The notes beneath the pieces are model-generated. The model was not told the DNA's origin, ran no database searches, and worked only from the letters and a program-made list of their open reading frames with translations. This document shows, in pieces, positions 1 through 6,459 of a DNA stretch of 6,597 nucleotides; position 1 is the first letter of the stretch; every line of letters begins with the position of its first letter. This stretch comes from an uncultured Fidelibacterota bacterium. Lineage in GTDB: Bacteria; Marinisomatota; Marinisomatia; Marinisomatales; TCS55. The DNA is taken from assembly GCA_913046805.1 (NCBI GenBank), contig CAJWTA010000063.1, positions 1 through 6,597 on the forward strand, in the 5' to 3' direction. The position numbers were made by a program, and so were the translations under genes.

Positions 1-18
1 AAAAAGGGAAAGTGTTAT

Positions 19-255
19 TTAAACTTTTTTACCTTCAGCTTTCATTTTATTTAAAACTTTTTTAAGGCCAATTTTGTCAATTAATCTTAGACCCTGGGTT
101 GAAACAGTTAATGTTACCCATCTATTTTCATCGGCAAACCAAAAGCGCTTTTTTTGAAGATTTAAATTAAAACGTCGTCTAGTTTTATTGTGCGCATGAC
201 TAACATTGTTGCCGAACATGGGCTTTCGTCCTGTTACATCACATACTCTACTCAT
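19..255 (-). CDS. rpmB: 50S ribosomal protein L28
   Basis: Ribosomal protein L28 (bL28), a small basic component of the large ribosomal subunit. The product is 78 residues, the same length as E. coli L28, and lines up with it end to end from memory. It opens with [12 protein letters not shown], followed by [15 protein letters not shown] (residues 15-29), then [17 protein letters not shown] and a C-terminal [13 protein letters not shown] stretch. The frame can be extended 11 codons upstream to a TTG at 288, but those residues match nothing in the family, so the ATG at 255-253 is chosen. Only Cys5 of a possible N-terminal zinc-binding set is present, so this looks like the zinc-free type. The upstream Shine-Dalgarno is weak. 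It is the only minus-strand gene here and diverges from dusB; whatever follows it lies beyond the left edge. Confidence 0.97.
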   Translation of the reverse strand: MSRVCDVTGRKPMFGNNVSHAHNKTRRRFNLNLQKKRFWFADENRWVTLTVSTQGLRLIDKIGLKKVLNKMKAEGKKV

Positions 256-295
256 AATAAATATCTTTTCATTTAAATTAGAAGGCAAATGTAAA

Positions 296-301
296 ATTAT
301 A
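296..301 (-). promoter_or_regulatory. candidate -10 box for rpmB
   Basis: Read on the minus strand, this is an exact TATAAT hexamer, about 40 bp upstream of the rpmB ATG in the divergent gap. No recognisable TTGACA-like -35 box sits 16-18 bp further upstream. A nearby TACATTTG (293-286, minus) also fits the TAnnTTTG -7 element known from Bacteroidota. Which of the two is used, if either, cannot be settled from the sequence. In DNA this AT-rich, TATAAT arises easily by chance. Confidence 0.35.
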
Positions 302-318
302 TCTTTCTTAATGAAAGA
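302..318. repeat. short inverted repeat in the rpmB/dusB gap
   Basis: A perfect 6-bp inverted repeat, TCTTTC (302-307) and GAAAGA (313-318), with a 5-bp spacer TTAAT. It lies directly upstream of the candidate rpmB -10 box, about 37 bp before the dusB start. It could be a small operator between the divergent genes. It lacks GC pairs and a T-tract, so it is not a terminator. Chance is a reasonable explanation in AT-rich DNA. Confidence 0.3.
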
Positions 319-354
319 ATTATTTAACTACAATTTCCTTCGCTAAATTTAATT

Positions 355-1314
355 ATGAAAATCGGAAAACTTTCTATTAAAATACCAATTTTTCTTGCAC
401 CAATGGCTGGTGTAACTGACTACCCTTTTCGAGTGCTTTGTAAAGAGCAAGGGGCAGGGATAGTTTACTCAGAGTTTGTTTCCGCGCATGGAATCATTCG
501 GGAAAATCTAAAAACTCTTCAAATGATTAAATTTTCAGATTTTGAAAGGCCTATAGGAATTCAAATATTCGGAGATACTCCTGAAATCATGTCTGAAGCA
601 GCGAAGCAAGTAGAAAAAAAATTTTCTCCGGATATAATTGATATCAATTATGGTTGTCCAGTCCCGAAAATAACAAAAAAGGGTGCCGGATCCGCAGCCT
701 TACGAGATCTGTGTTTAATGGATGATATTACTTCGGCAGTAGTTGAGGCCGTTCCTAATACGCCTGTCACAGTTAAAATGCGGGCGGGATGGAATAATTC
801 ATCAATTGTTGTACCTGAGGCTGGTCAAAGGCTTGAAAAACTGGGAGTGAAAGCAATAGCTCTTCACCCAAGGACAACTAAAGAGGGTTATAGCGGCTCG
901 GCAAATTGGAACTTAATTAAAAAACTTAAAGAGTCGGTATCCATTCCAATTATCGGTAACGGGGATATTAAAACCCCAAAAGATATACTCACCATGTTTA
1001 AACAAACTAAGTGTGATGCGGTAATGGTGGGAAGAGCAGCGCTTGGCAATCCATGGTTTTTCAAAGAAGCTGTTGCAACCTACAAAGGTCAAACGCCTCC
1101 CTCCCCTCCTAATATTTCTACTCGCATAAGAGGATGTAAAAATCACTTTAAAAATATGTTAGAATGGCATGGTGAAAGAGCAGCAACAAATTTAATGCGC
1201 AAACATTTTGGCTGGTATTTAAGAGGTTTTGAAGGTGCCAGCAGTTACAGGCAATCACTAGTAACGGCGACAGACCGAGATGAAATGTTTTCTATATTAA
1301 ATTCAATTGTTTGA
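355..1314 (+). CDS. dusB: tRNA-dihydrouridine synthase, DusB type
   Basis: An FMN-dependent, NADPH-using enzyme that reduces specific uridines in tRNA to dihydrouridine. The 319-residue protein is full length for the DusB/NifR3 family. A TIM-barrel begins with the FMN-binding LAPMAGVTDYPFR (residues 14-26). Next come IQIFGD (69-74) and DINYGCPVPKITKKGAGSAAL (96-116), which holds catalytic Cys101. The other FMN and substrate motifs are KMRAGW (141-146), ALHPRT (169-174), GNGDI (201-205) and MVGRAALGNPWFF (224-236). The C-terminal helical tRNA-binding part has MRKHFGWYLRGF (281-292). The pattern resembles Bacillus Dus1/YacF as much as E. coli DusB, so which tRNA position is modified is uncertain. 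In ALHPRT, proline replaces the glycine of the HGRT form that I recall from E. coli DusB and Bacillus Dus1. The ATG at 355 gives the expected N-terminus, although no good Shine-Dalgarno precedes it. It is probably a separate unit from pruA. Confidence 0.93.
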   Translation: MKIGKLSIKIPIFLAPMAGVTDYPFRVLCKEQGAGIVYSEFVSAHGIIRENLKTLQMIKFSDFERPIGIQIFGDTPEIMSEAAKQVEKKFSPDIIDINYGCPVPKITKKGAGSAALRDLCLMDDITSAVVEAVPNTPVTVKMRAGWNNSSIVVPEAGQRLEKLGVKAIALHPRTTKEGYSGSANWNLIKKLKESVSIPIIGNGDIKTPKDILTMFKQTKCDAVMVGRAALGNPWFFKEAVATYKGQTPPSPPNISTRIRGCKNHFKNMLEWHGERAATNLMRKHFGWYLRGFEGASSYRQSLVTATDRDEMFSILNSIV

Positions 1315-1387
1315 TTGAATAGTCGTCAATTAACCAATAAATTCGCAACCAATTAATAATTATTGATTTTAATTTTGAAAGAAAAAC

Positions 1388-3013
1388 ATGTCATATCCAT
1401 TTAATAAGCCAGAGAATGAACCTGTAAAAGACTATTTACCTGGATCTATTGAAAAAAAATCTTTGAAAGAAAAAATAGTTGAGCTTAAAAACCAACGCGT
1501 TGATGTTCCACTAATCATTGATGGAAAAGATGTAATAACCGACAGTATATCAACAATTGACGTACCTCATGACCATGGCACTCAACTAGGAAAATTTTAT
1601 AATGCTAGTAACGAGCATGTAGATCTAGCTATAGAATCAAATTTAAAAGCATGGAAATCTTGGTCACAAGTGAGCCTAGAAGAGAGATGCGCTATCTTTA
1701 ACAAAGCTGCAGACCTTTTATCTACAACATGGCGAGATACCATTAATGCAGCTACGATGCTAAATATGAGTAAAAATGTGTATCAAGCCGAAATAGATGC
1801 TGCCTGTGAAATGATTGATTTTTTTAGATTTAATTCGTGGTATGCGTATGAACTATCTCTACAACAGCCAATGTATTCATCAACGCACATTAAAAATTCT
1901 CTTGAAATGAGACCTCTTGAAGGCTTTGTATTTGCAGTATCTCCATTTAATTTTGCCTCTATCGGAGGTAACCTGCCATCATCTCCAGCATTAATGGGAA
2001 ATGTTTCTTTATGGAAACCTGCATCAAGTGCAGTTTTACCAGCATATTATATCATGAGACTGCTCCAAGAATCTGGACTTCCAGATGGAGTTATTAATTT
2101 TATTCCGGGCTCAGGAAAAGAAATGGGTTCACGTGTCATTGAAAATTCCGATCTAGCTGGAATCCATTTTACAGGATCAACAAAAGTTTTTAAGGGTATG
2201 TGGAAATCGATTGGTGAAAATATAGACCGCTACAAAACCTATCCAAGGATCGTTGGCGAAACCGGTGGAAAAGATTTTTGCATTGCTCATGAATCTGCAA
2301 ATGTTGAAATACTTGTAACGGCTATGATCCGAGGGGCATTTGAATATCAAGGACAAAAATGTTCTGCCATGTCCAGAGCATATATTCCCAGCACAATTTG
2401 GTCATCAGTCAAAGAAATGTATGTAAAACAAGTAAATGAAATTAAAGTGGGCGATCCTGAGGATTTTTCTAACTTTATGAATGCAGTAATCGATAGACCT
2501 GCTTATGAATCAATAAAAAAATATATCGATGATGCTTCCGCCGCACCAGATGTTGAAATTATTACTGGTGGAAAATACGATGATAGCATAGGATATTTCA
2601 TCGAGCCAACAACTATCGTTTGCACTAACCCAAAGTATAAGACAATGTGTGAGGAAATATTTGGGCCCGTACTCTCTATCTACGTCTATGATCCTGCCGA
2701 ATGGGATAATATTTTAGATTTAATTGACGAAACATCTGAGTATGCATTAACTGGTTGCGTTATTTCAGAAGATCAACAGGCAATCGCTGATTCTAAAAAA
2801 GCCTTAACTCACTCTGCTGGTAATTTTTATATAAATGATAAGCCAACTGGAGCGGTGGTCGGTCAGCAGCCATTTGGTGGAAGCAGAGCGTCTGGAACGA
2901 ATGACAAGGCTGGTTCGATGTTTAACCTGATTCGATGGGTATCAATGCGCACTATCAAAGAATCATTGGACTCCCCCAAGGATTTTAATTACCCTTTTAT
3001 GGATGAAGCTTAA
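1388..3013 (+). CDS. pruA: L-glutamate gamma-semialdehyde (P5C) dehydrogenase
   Basis: Oxidises L-glutamate-5-semialdehyde, the open form of 1-pyrroline-5-carboxylate, to glutamate with NAD+; this is the second step of proline breakdown in the cytosol. The 541 residues match the mature length of human mitochondrial ALDH4A1, which it resembles along its whole length, for example AEIDAACEMIDFFRFN (134-149) and GNFYINDKPTGAVVGQQPFGG (478-498). Aldehyde dehydrogenase motifs appear in order: SPFNF (185-189, Asn188 in the oxyanion hole), WKP (209-211), FTGS (261-264), ETGGKD (291-296, general base Glu291), GQKCSAMSR (322-330, nucleophile Cys325) and EEIFGPV (422-428). RASGTND (500-506) corresponds to the loop that holds the substrate carboxylate in this family. 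It stands alone, not fused to proline dehydrogenase as in PutA, and no proline dehydrogenase gene is visible. It leads the run into sucC, 21 bp downstream. Confidence 0.96.
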   Translation: MSYPFNKPENEPVKDYLPGSIEKKSLKEKIVELKNQRVDVPLIIDGKDVITDSISTIDVPHDHGTQLGKFYNASNEHVDLAIESNLKAWKSWSQVSLEERCAIFNKAADLLSTTWRDTINAATMLNMSKNVYQAEIDAACEMIDFFRFNSWYAYELSLQQPMYSSTHIKNSLEMRPLEGFVFAVSPFNFASIGGNLPSSPALMGNVSLWKPASSAVLPAYYIMRLLQESGLPDGVINFIPGSGKEMGSRVIENSDLAGIHFTGSTKVFKGMWKSIGENIDRYKTYPRIVGETGGKDFCIAHESANVEILVTAMIRGAFEYQGQKCSAMSRAYIPSTIWSSVKEMYVKQVNEIKVGDPEDFSNFMNAVIDRPAYESIKKYIDDASAAPDVEIITGGKYDDSIGYFIEPTTIVCTNPKYKTMCEEIFGPVLSIYVYDPAEWDNILDLIDETSEYALTGCVISEDQQAIADSKKALTHSAGNFYINDKPTGAVVGQQPFGGSRASGTNDKAGSMFNLIRWVSMRTIKESLDSPKDFNYPFMDEA

Positions 3014-3020
3014 AATTAAT

Positions 3021-3025
3021 AGGAA
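3021..3025 (+). promoter_or_regulatory. Shine-Dalgarno for sucC
   Basis: AGGAA lies 9 bases before the sucC ATG, inside the 21-bp gap after pruA. It supports the ATG at 3035 as the start. It also shows that at least some genes here use normal ribosome binding sites, unlike dusB, which lacks a clear one. Confidence 0.7.
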
Positions 3026-3034
3026 CGGTTAATT

Positions 3035-4213
3035 ATGAAAATACACGAATATCAAGGCAAGGAAATATTTAGAAAATATTCCATTCCTGTCCCTCGAGGA
3101 TATTTGATCGAAGATGTCAATGAGGCTGAAAATATTGTAAAGAAAGCTCAAAGCGATTTTGGTAGTGAAACAGTGGTTATTAAAGCTCAAATACATGCTG
3201 GTGGCAGAGGAAAAGGCGGTGGTGTCAAAGTCTCTAATAACTTTGATACAGCAATTTCTAACATCAAGGAGATTCTTGGAATGAATCTAATTACTCATCA
3301 AACCGGTTCAATGGGTCAAGAGGTAAAAAAAGTATATGTTGAGGAAGCATCTGGTATTGAGAAAGAATTTTACTGTGCTATCACGCTTGATCGCAATCTT
3401 GGGAAAGATGTGTTTATGGTTTCCACAGAGGGTGGAGTGGAAATTGAAAAGGTTGCTGATGAAACCCCTGAAAAGATCATAAAGACATGGATCGATCCTT
3501 TGATTGGAATGAAATCTTATCAAGCAAGAAAGCTTGCTTTTGGGCTCAATCTCAACGGAGACCCATTCAAGCAAGCTGTGTCACTTTTTCAAAAACTTTA
3601 TAATTGTTACGTTGGTACAGATGCATCTTTAGTCGAAATCAATCCTTTGGTGTTATCAACAGATGAAAAAATAATAGCCTTAGATGCAAAGTTCAATTTT
3701 GATAACAATGCACTTTACAGGCAAAGCGATATCTCAGTACTTAGAGACTTTGACGAAGAAGACCCTACTGAAGTAGAAGCAGGAAAATATGACCTAAATT
3801 ACATTAAGCTGGATGGAAATGTTGGTTGTATGGTTAATGGTGCGGGGCTAGCAATGGCAACGATGGATATTATAAAGCTCGCTGGTGGTGAACCTGCAAA
3901 CTTTCTAGATGTGGGCGGAGCAGCAAGCGCAGAAACAGTTAAAAATGGATTTAAGATCATACTCTCTGATAAAAACGTAAATGCTATTTTGATTAATATT
4001 TTTGGCGGAATTGTGAGATGCGACAGGGTTGCAAAAGGTGTAATCAATGCTGTTGAAGAACTAGGCCTTAAAGTGCCAGTTGTTGTCAGGTTAGAAGGAA
4101 CAAATGCTGAAGAGGCAAAGGAAATCCTTAAAGAATCAGGATTGTCAATTATTCCAGCTAATGATATGAGAGATGCTGCAGAAAAAGTCGTAGCATCCGC
4201 TACCAAAGAATAA
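3035..4213 (+). CDS. sucC: succinyl-CoA synthetase (succinate-CoA ligase) beta subunit
   Basis: The beta subunit of succinyl-CoA synthetase, which with SucD converts succinyl-CoA, NDP and phosphate to succinate, CoA and NTP in the TCA cycle. The 392 residues compare with 388 in E. coli. The N-terminal ATP-grasp domain starts with MKIHEYQGKEIF and has a lysine and glycine-rich loop, VIKAQIHAGGRGKGGGVK (48-65). FMVSTEGGVEIEKVADETP (127-145) and the metal-site segment LVEINPLV (199-206) follow, with Asp217 in ALDAKF. The C-terminal CoA-ligase half carries GCMVNGAGLAMATMD (264-278), EPANFLDVGG (286-295), NIFGGIVRCD (321-330) and VVVRLEGTNAEEA (349-361). In the phosphate-site glycine loop the usual GGGA reads GGAA (Ala296). 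I cannot tell ATP from GTP preference by eye. sucD begins 8 bp downstream. Confidence 0.98.
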   Translation: MKIHEYQGKEIFRKYSIPVPRGYLIEDVNEAENIVKKAQSDFGSETVVIKAQIHAGGRGKGGGVKVSNNFDTAISNIKEILGMNLITHQTGSMGQEVKKVYVEEASGIEKEFYCAITLDRNLGKDVFMVSTEGGVEIEKVADETPEKIIKTWIDPLIGMKSYQARKLAFGLNLNGDPFKQAVSLFQKLYNCYVGTDASLVEINPLVLSTDEKIIALDAKFNFDNNALYRQSDISVLRDFDEEDPTEVEAGKYDLNYIKLDGNVGCMVNGAGLAMATMDIIKLAGGEPANFLDVGGAASAETVKNGFKIILSDKNVNAILINIFGGIVRCDRVAKGVINAVEELGLKVPVVVRLEGTNAEEAKEILKESGLSIIPANDMRDAAEKVVASATKE

Positions 4214-4221
4214 GGGAAATT

Positions 4222-5100
4222 ATGTCAATTTTAGTTAACAAAAATTCAAAAGTTATTGTTCAGGGAATCACTGGTTCTGAAGGAACGTTCCATACCTCTC
4301 AGATGATTGAATATGGAACAAAAATTGTAGGTGGGGTTACACCTGGTAAAGGTGGAACCAAAGCAATCGAAGGAATGGTTGATGTATACAACTCTGTTGA
4401 CGAAGCACGTATTCATACAGGAGCTAATGTCTCGATTATTTTTGTTCCTCCCCCCTTCGCAGCTGAAGCGATCATTGAGGCATCTGAGGCAGGAATTGAA
4501 GTTGTGGTTTGTATTTCAGAGGGGATTCCAGTAAGAGACATGGTCTCTGTGAAAAAAATCATTGATCAAAACAATACAAGACTAATCGGCCCCAATTGCC
4601 CAGGCATCATCACTGTAGATGAATGCAAGCTTGGCATAATGCCTGGATTCATATGTAAAAAAGGAGACATTGGTGTCGTTTCTAAATCAGGGACATTAAC
4701 ATATGAAGCTATTGGTCAACTTGTTGATGCTGGTCTTGGCCAAACTACCGCCATTGGAATTGGGGGTGACCCAATAATTGGAACAACCATGATAGATATA
4801 TTGAATCTTTTTGAAAAGGATGATGCCACGAGAGGTATTGTCATGATTGGTGAAATCGGAGGACAAATGGAAAATGAAGCTGCGCTGTGGGCAAAAGAAC
4901 ATATCACAAAACCCATTGTGGGATTCATTGCTGGACAAACCGCACCCGAAGGTAGAAGAATGGGTCATGCAGGAGCTATTGTTTCTGGTGGTGATGATAC
5001 AGCAGAAGCAAAAATGAGAATTATGAAAGAATGTGGTATTTATGTTTGTGAATCTGTCGCTGACATTGGAGAAAAAATGAAAAAAGCACTTAATTTATAA
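4222..5100 (+). CDS. sucD: succinyl-CoA synthetase (succinate-CoA ligase) alpha subunit
   Basis: The alpha subunit of succinyl-CoA synthetase; it binds CoA and carries the histidine that is phosphorylated during catalysis. The 292 residues are full length. The Rossmann-type CoA-binding domain has VQGITGSEGTFH (13-24), GGVTPGKGG (37-45) and FVPPPFA (74-80). IGPNCPGI (122-129) holds a conserved cysteine, Cys126. The ligase half has GVVSKSGTLTYE (151-162), GIGGDPIIGT (179-188), GEIGG (210-214, Glu211 contacting the phosphohistidine) and APEGRRMGHAGAIVSGG (241-257), where His249 is the phosphorylated residue, matching His246 of E. coli. Its Shine-Dalgarno, AAGGGA (4212-4217), overlaps the sucC stop codon. 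With the 8-bp gap, this suggests translational coupling, which fits the equal amounts of alpha and beta the enzyme needs. Confidence 0.98.
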   Translation: MSILVNKNSKVIVQGITGSEGTFHTSQMIEYGTKIVGGVTPGKGGTKAIEGMVDVYNSVDEARIHTGANVSIIFVPPPFAAEAIIEASEAGIEVVVCISEGIPVRDMVSVKKIIDQNNTRLIGPNCPGIITVDECKLGIMPGFICKKGDIGVVSKSGTLTYEAIGQLVDAGLGQTTAIGIGGDPIIGTTMIDILNLFEKDDATRGIVMIGEIGGQMENEAALWAKEHITKPIVGFIAGQTAPEGRRMGHAGAIVSGGDDTAEAKMRIMKECGIYVCESVADIGEKMKKALNL

Positions 5101-5104
5101 AAAT

Positions 5105-5110
5105 GGAGAA
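5105..5110 (+). promoter_or_regulatory. Shine-Dalgarno that sets the TTG start of ndk
   Basis: GGAGAA ends 5 bases before the TTG at 5116. In that frame, sucD's own TAA (5098-5100) closes the region upstream, and no ATG or GTG lies between it and the TTG. The nearby ATG at 5103 is in another frame and reaches a stop after seven codons. The TTG is therefore the only start that gives a complete ndk product. Confidence 0.8.
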
Positions 5111-5115
5111 GCAAG

Positions 5116-5541
5116 TTGAACAATAAAACATTTGCAATAATTAAACCAGATGCGGTCAAAAATGGTCACTCTGGACAGATTATCGACAGAGTAATTAATA
5201 GTAATTTTAAAATTTTAGGACTAAAATTAATCAAAATGACTAAACCTCAAGCAGAAGGTTTTTATGAAATTCACTCTGAAAAACCTTTCTACGCTGAACT
5301 TACAGAATTTATGTCTTCAGGTAAGTGTATAGTTATGGCACTTCAGAAAGAAGATGCGGTCAATGAATGGAGAAAATTAATTGGAGCGACAAATCCAGCT
5401 GAAGCTGAAGATGGAACGATACGCAAGGATTTTGCTAGTTCACTTGGAGAAAATGCAGTTCACGGTGCTGATAGCAATGAAAATGCTTCCCGAGAGATTG
5501 GTTTTTTCTTTAGCGGAACGGAAATAATTTCTAATCACTAA
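5116..5541 (+). CDS. ndk: nucleoside diphosphate kinase
   Basis: Transfers the gamma-phosphate between nucleoside triphosphates and diphosphates through a phosphohistidine, balancing ATP, GTP and the dNTPs. The 141 residues are normal for the family. The start is TTG, placing the characteristic TFAIIKPDAVKNG at residues 5-17 as in other Ndk proteins. Active-site residues visible are Lys10, Tyr50, Phe58, Arg86, Thr92 (in GATNPAEA), Arg103 (in GTIRKDFASS) and Asn113. His116 in NAVHGADS (113-120) is the phosphorylated residue, with Ser120 and Glu127 nearby. It follows sucD by 15 bp and is surely cotranscribed with it. The pairing makes sense because SucCD and Ndk exchange nucleotide, and a physical complex of the two has been reported in Pseudomonas aeruginosa. 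The TTG start could reduce its translation relative to sucCD. Confidence 0.97.
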   Translation: MNNKTFAIIKPDAVKNGHSGQIIDRVINSNFKILGLKLIKMTKPQAEGFYEIHSEKPFYAELTEFMSSGKCIVMALQKEDAVNEWRKLIGATNPAEAEDGTIRKDFASSLGENAVHGADSNENASREIGFFFSGTEIISNH

Positions 5542-5596
5542 ATGTTGCATTTGTCATGCTCAAATCTTCAAATTGCGCATTAGGTTTTATATTAAT
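5542..5596. other. short AT-rich gap between ndk and the SPOR gene
   Basis: This 55-bp gap holds a weak hairpin, ATTTG (5549-5553) and CAAAT (5561-5565), around a 7-base loop. An outer pair of arms, AATG and CATT, could extend it through an internal mismatch. There is no GC-rich stem and no T-tract, so it is not an intrinsic terminator. I see no convincing promoter boxes. The SPOR gene may be read through from ndk or may have its own promoter inside ndk. Confidence 0.4.
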
Positions 5597-6433
5597 ATGA
5601 TTAGAAAAATATATATTATCACTTTTGCTGTGCTTGCGTTTAGTTGCTCGAAAGAAAATCCAGTTGGATACGTTGGACAACCTGTATCTGTTTCGATTGA
5701 CATACCGGATGAAAGTGAAGATTTAGAGTTTCTATGGGAATTAACGAGCATACCATCAAATAGCTATCTAATTAATACCGATATTCAGGCAGGTCAAGAT
5801 AATTTTTCTGTAATGTTCATACCTGATGTGATTGGGGATTATAGCATTGAAGCATCGGTTTTTCAATATAACGATGAAATAGAAACACAATCTTTTACAG
5901 TTAGCGTTATTGACGCCATTGAAATGGATACATCCTCCATTTCAAAATCAGGCCAGACGGCTATTGACACCCTTGCGCTGAATGAACTTCTTGCAAATGA
6001 TGACACTGAAGAATACTGGTACGACTCATATAATGCCGATGAAAGCCCAACTTACTCTACCTCTGACACAATAGAACCAGAACAAGATGAGATCGAAGAC
6101 CCAAAAACATCAACAATCTCACCTCCAAAGAAACCATCACCAAAGAAAAAGCAAATCAAGGGCCAAACGATTCCTTTTGACAAAGACAGATTTACTATTC
6201 AAATCGCTTCAAAAAGAAAACTTAATGATGCAAAAAGAGTTGCAGCTAGATTAATTGAAGCTGGATACGACGCCTACATTCAAAAAGCCAATTTCAGAGA
6301 AACAAACGAAACGTGGTTTAGAGTAAGAGTAGGTAGTTACGACAACAGACAAACAGCTAGCGCAGTAGCTGAATCCCTATCCAAGACTCAAAAAGAGACT
6401 GCTTGGGTTGATTTCGTCAGATACGAAAATTAA
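5597..6433 (+). CDS. lipoprotein with PKD/Ig-like domain and C-terminal SPOR domain
   Basis: A predicted 278-residue secreted lipoprotein; I know no gene name for it. From the ATG at 5597 it has a short signal peptide (MIRKIYIITFAVLAFS) and a putative lipidated Cys17 in AFSC, an imperfect lipobox. Residues about 25-105 read as a PKD/Ig-like beta-sandwich, with an FLWEL core, a PSNSY turn and the typical FIPDVIGDYSIEASV strand pair. Residues about 106-175 are acidic, rich in Ser/Thr/Asp/Glu and probably disordered. A Pro/Lys stretch (PPKKPSPKKK, 176-185) follows. Residues about 198-278 form a SPOR domain (RFTIQIASKRKLNDAKRVA through WFRVRVGSYDNRQTASAVAESL). SPOR domains bind glycan strands stripped of stem peptides at division sites. 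The protein probably links the outer membrane to septal peptidoglycan; its exact role is unknown. A TTG at 5573 would add 8 residues but seems less likely. It ends in a double TAA. Confidence 0.85.
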   Translation: MIRKIYIITFAVLAFSCSKENPVGYVGQPVSVSIDIPDESEDLEFLWELTSIPSNSYLINTDIQAGQDNFSVMFIPDVIGDYSIEASVFQYNDEIETQSFTVSVIDAIEMDTSSISKSGQTAIDTLALNELLANDDTEEYWYDSYNADESPTYSTSDTIEPEQDEIEDPKTSTISPPKKPSPKKKQIKGQTIPFDKDRFTIQIASKRKLNDAKRVAARLIEAGYDAYIQKANFRETNETWFRVRVGSYDNRQTASAVAESLSKTQKETAWVDFVRYEN

Positions 6434-6459
6434 TAAAATAAATCACTGAGCCCCTTTAA

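Noticed and set aside
1..18. Possible further gene or terminator past rpmB at the left edge
   Set aside because: Only 18 bases remain after the rpmB stop and they contain no stem-loop or start signal that can be judged.
256..288. An 11-codon N-terminal extension of rpmB from a TTG at 288
   Set aside because: The extra residues have no counterpart in L28 proteins, and the ATG at 255 gives exactly the 78-residue E. coli-like length.
1312..1332. Possible terminator after dusB formed by ATTGA and TCAAT
   Set aside because: The stem is only 5 bp and AT-rich, with no following T-tract; this is expected by chance.
1370..1377. TAATTTTG, a match to the Bacteroidota TAnnTTTG promoter element upstream of pruA
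   Set aside because: It ends 10 bases before the pruA ATG, leaving almost no leader, and no matching -33 element lies upstream.
3799..4206. A 135-codon open frame on the minus strand inside sucC
   Set aside because: It lies wholly within a clear sucC coding region, and its Ser/Ala/Pro/Ile-rich product has no recognisable domain; it is an antisense shadow.
5573..5596. TTG start for the SPOR lipoprotein, adding 8 residues
   Set aside because: There is no Shine-Dalgarno, and the ATG at 5597 yields a compact, typical lipoprotein signal peptide.
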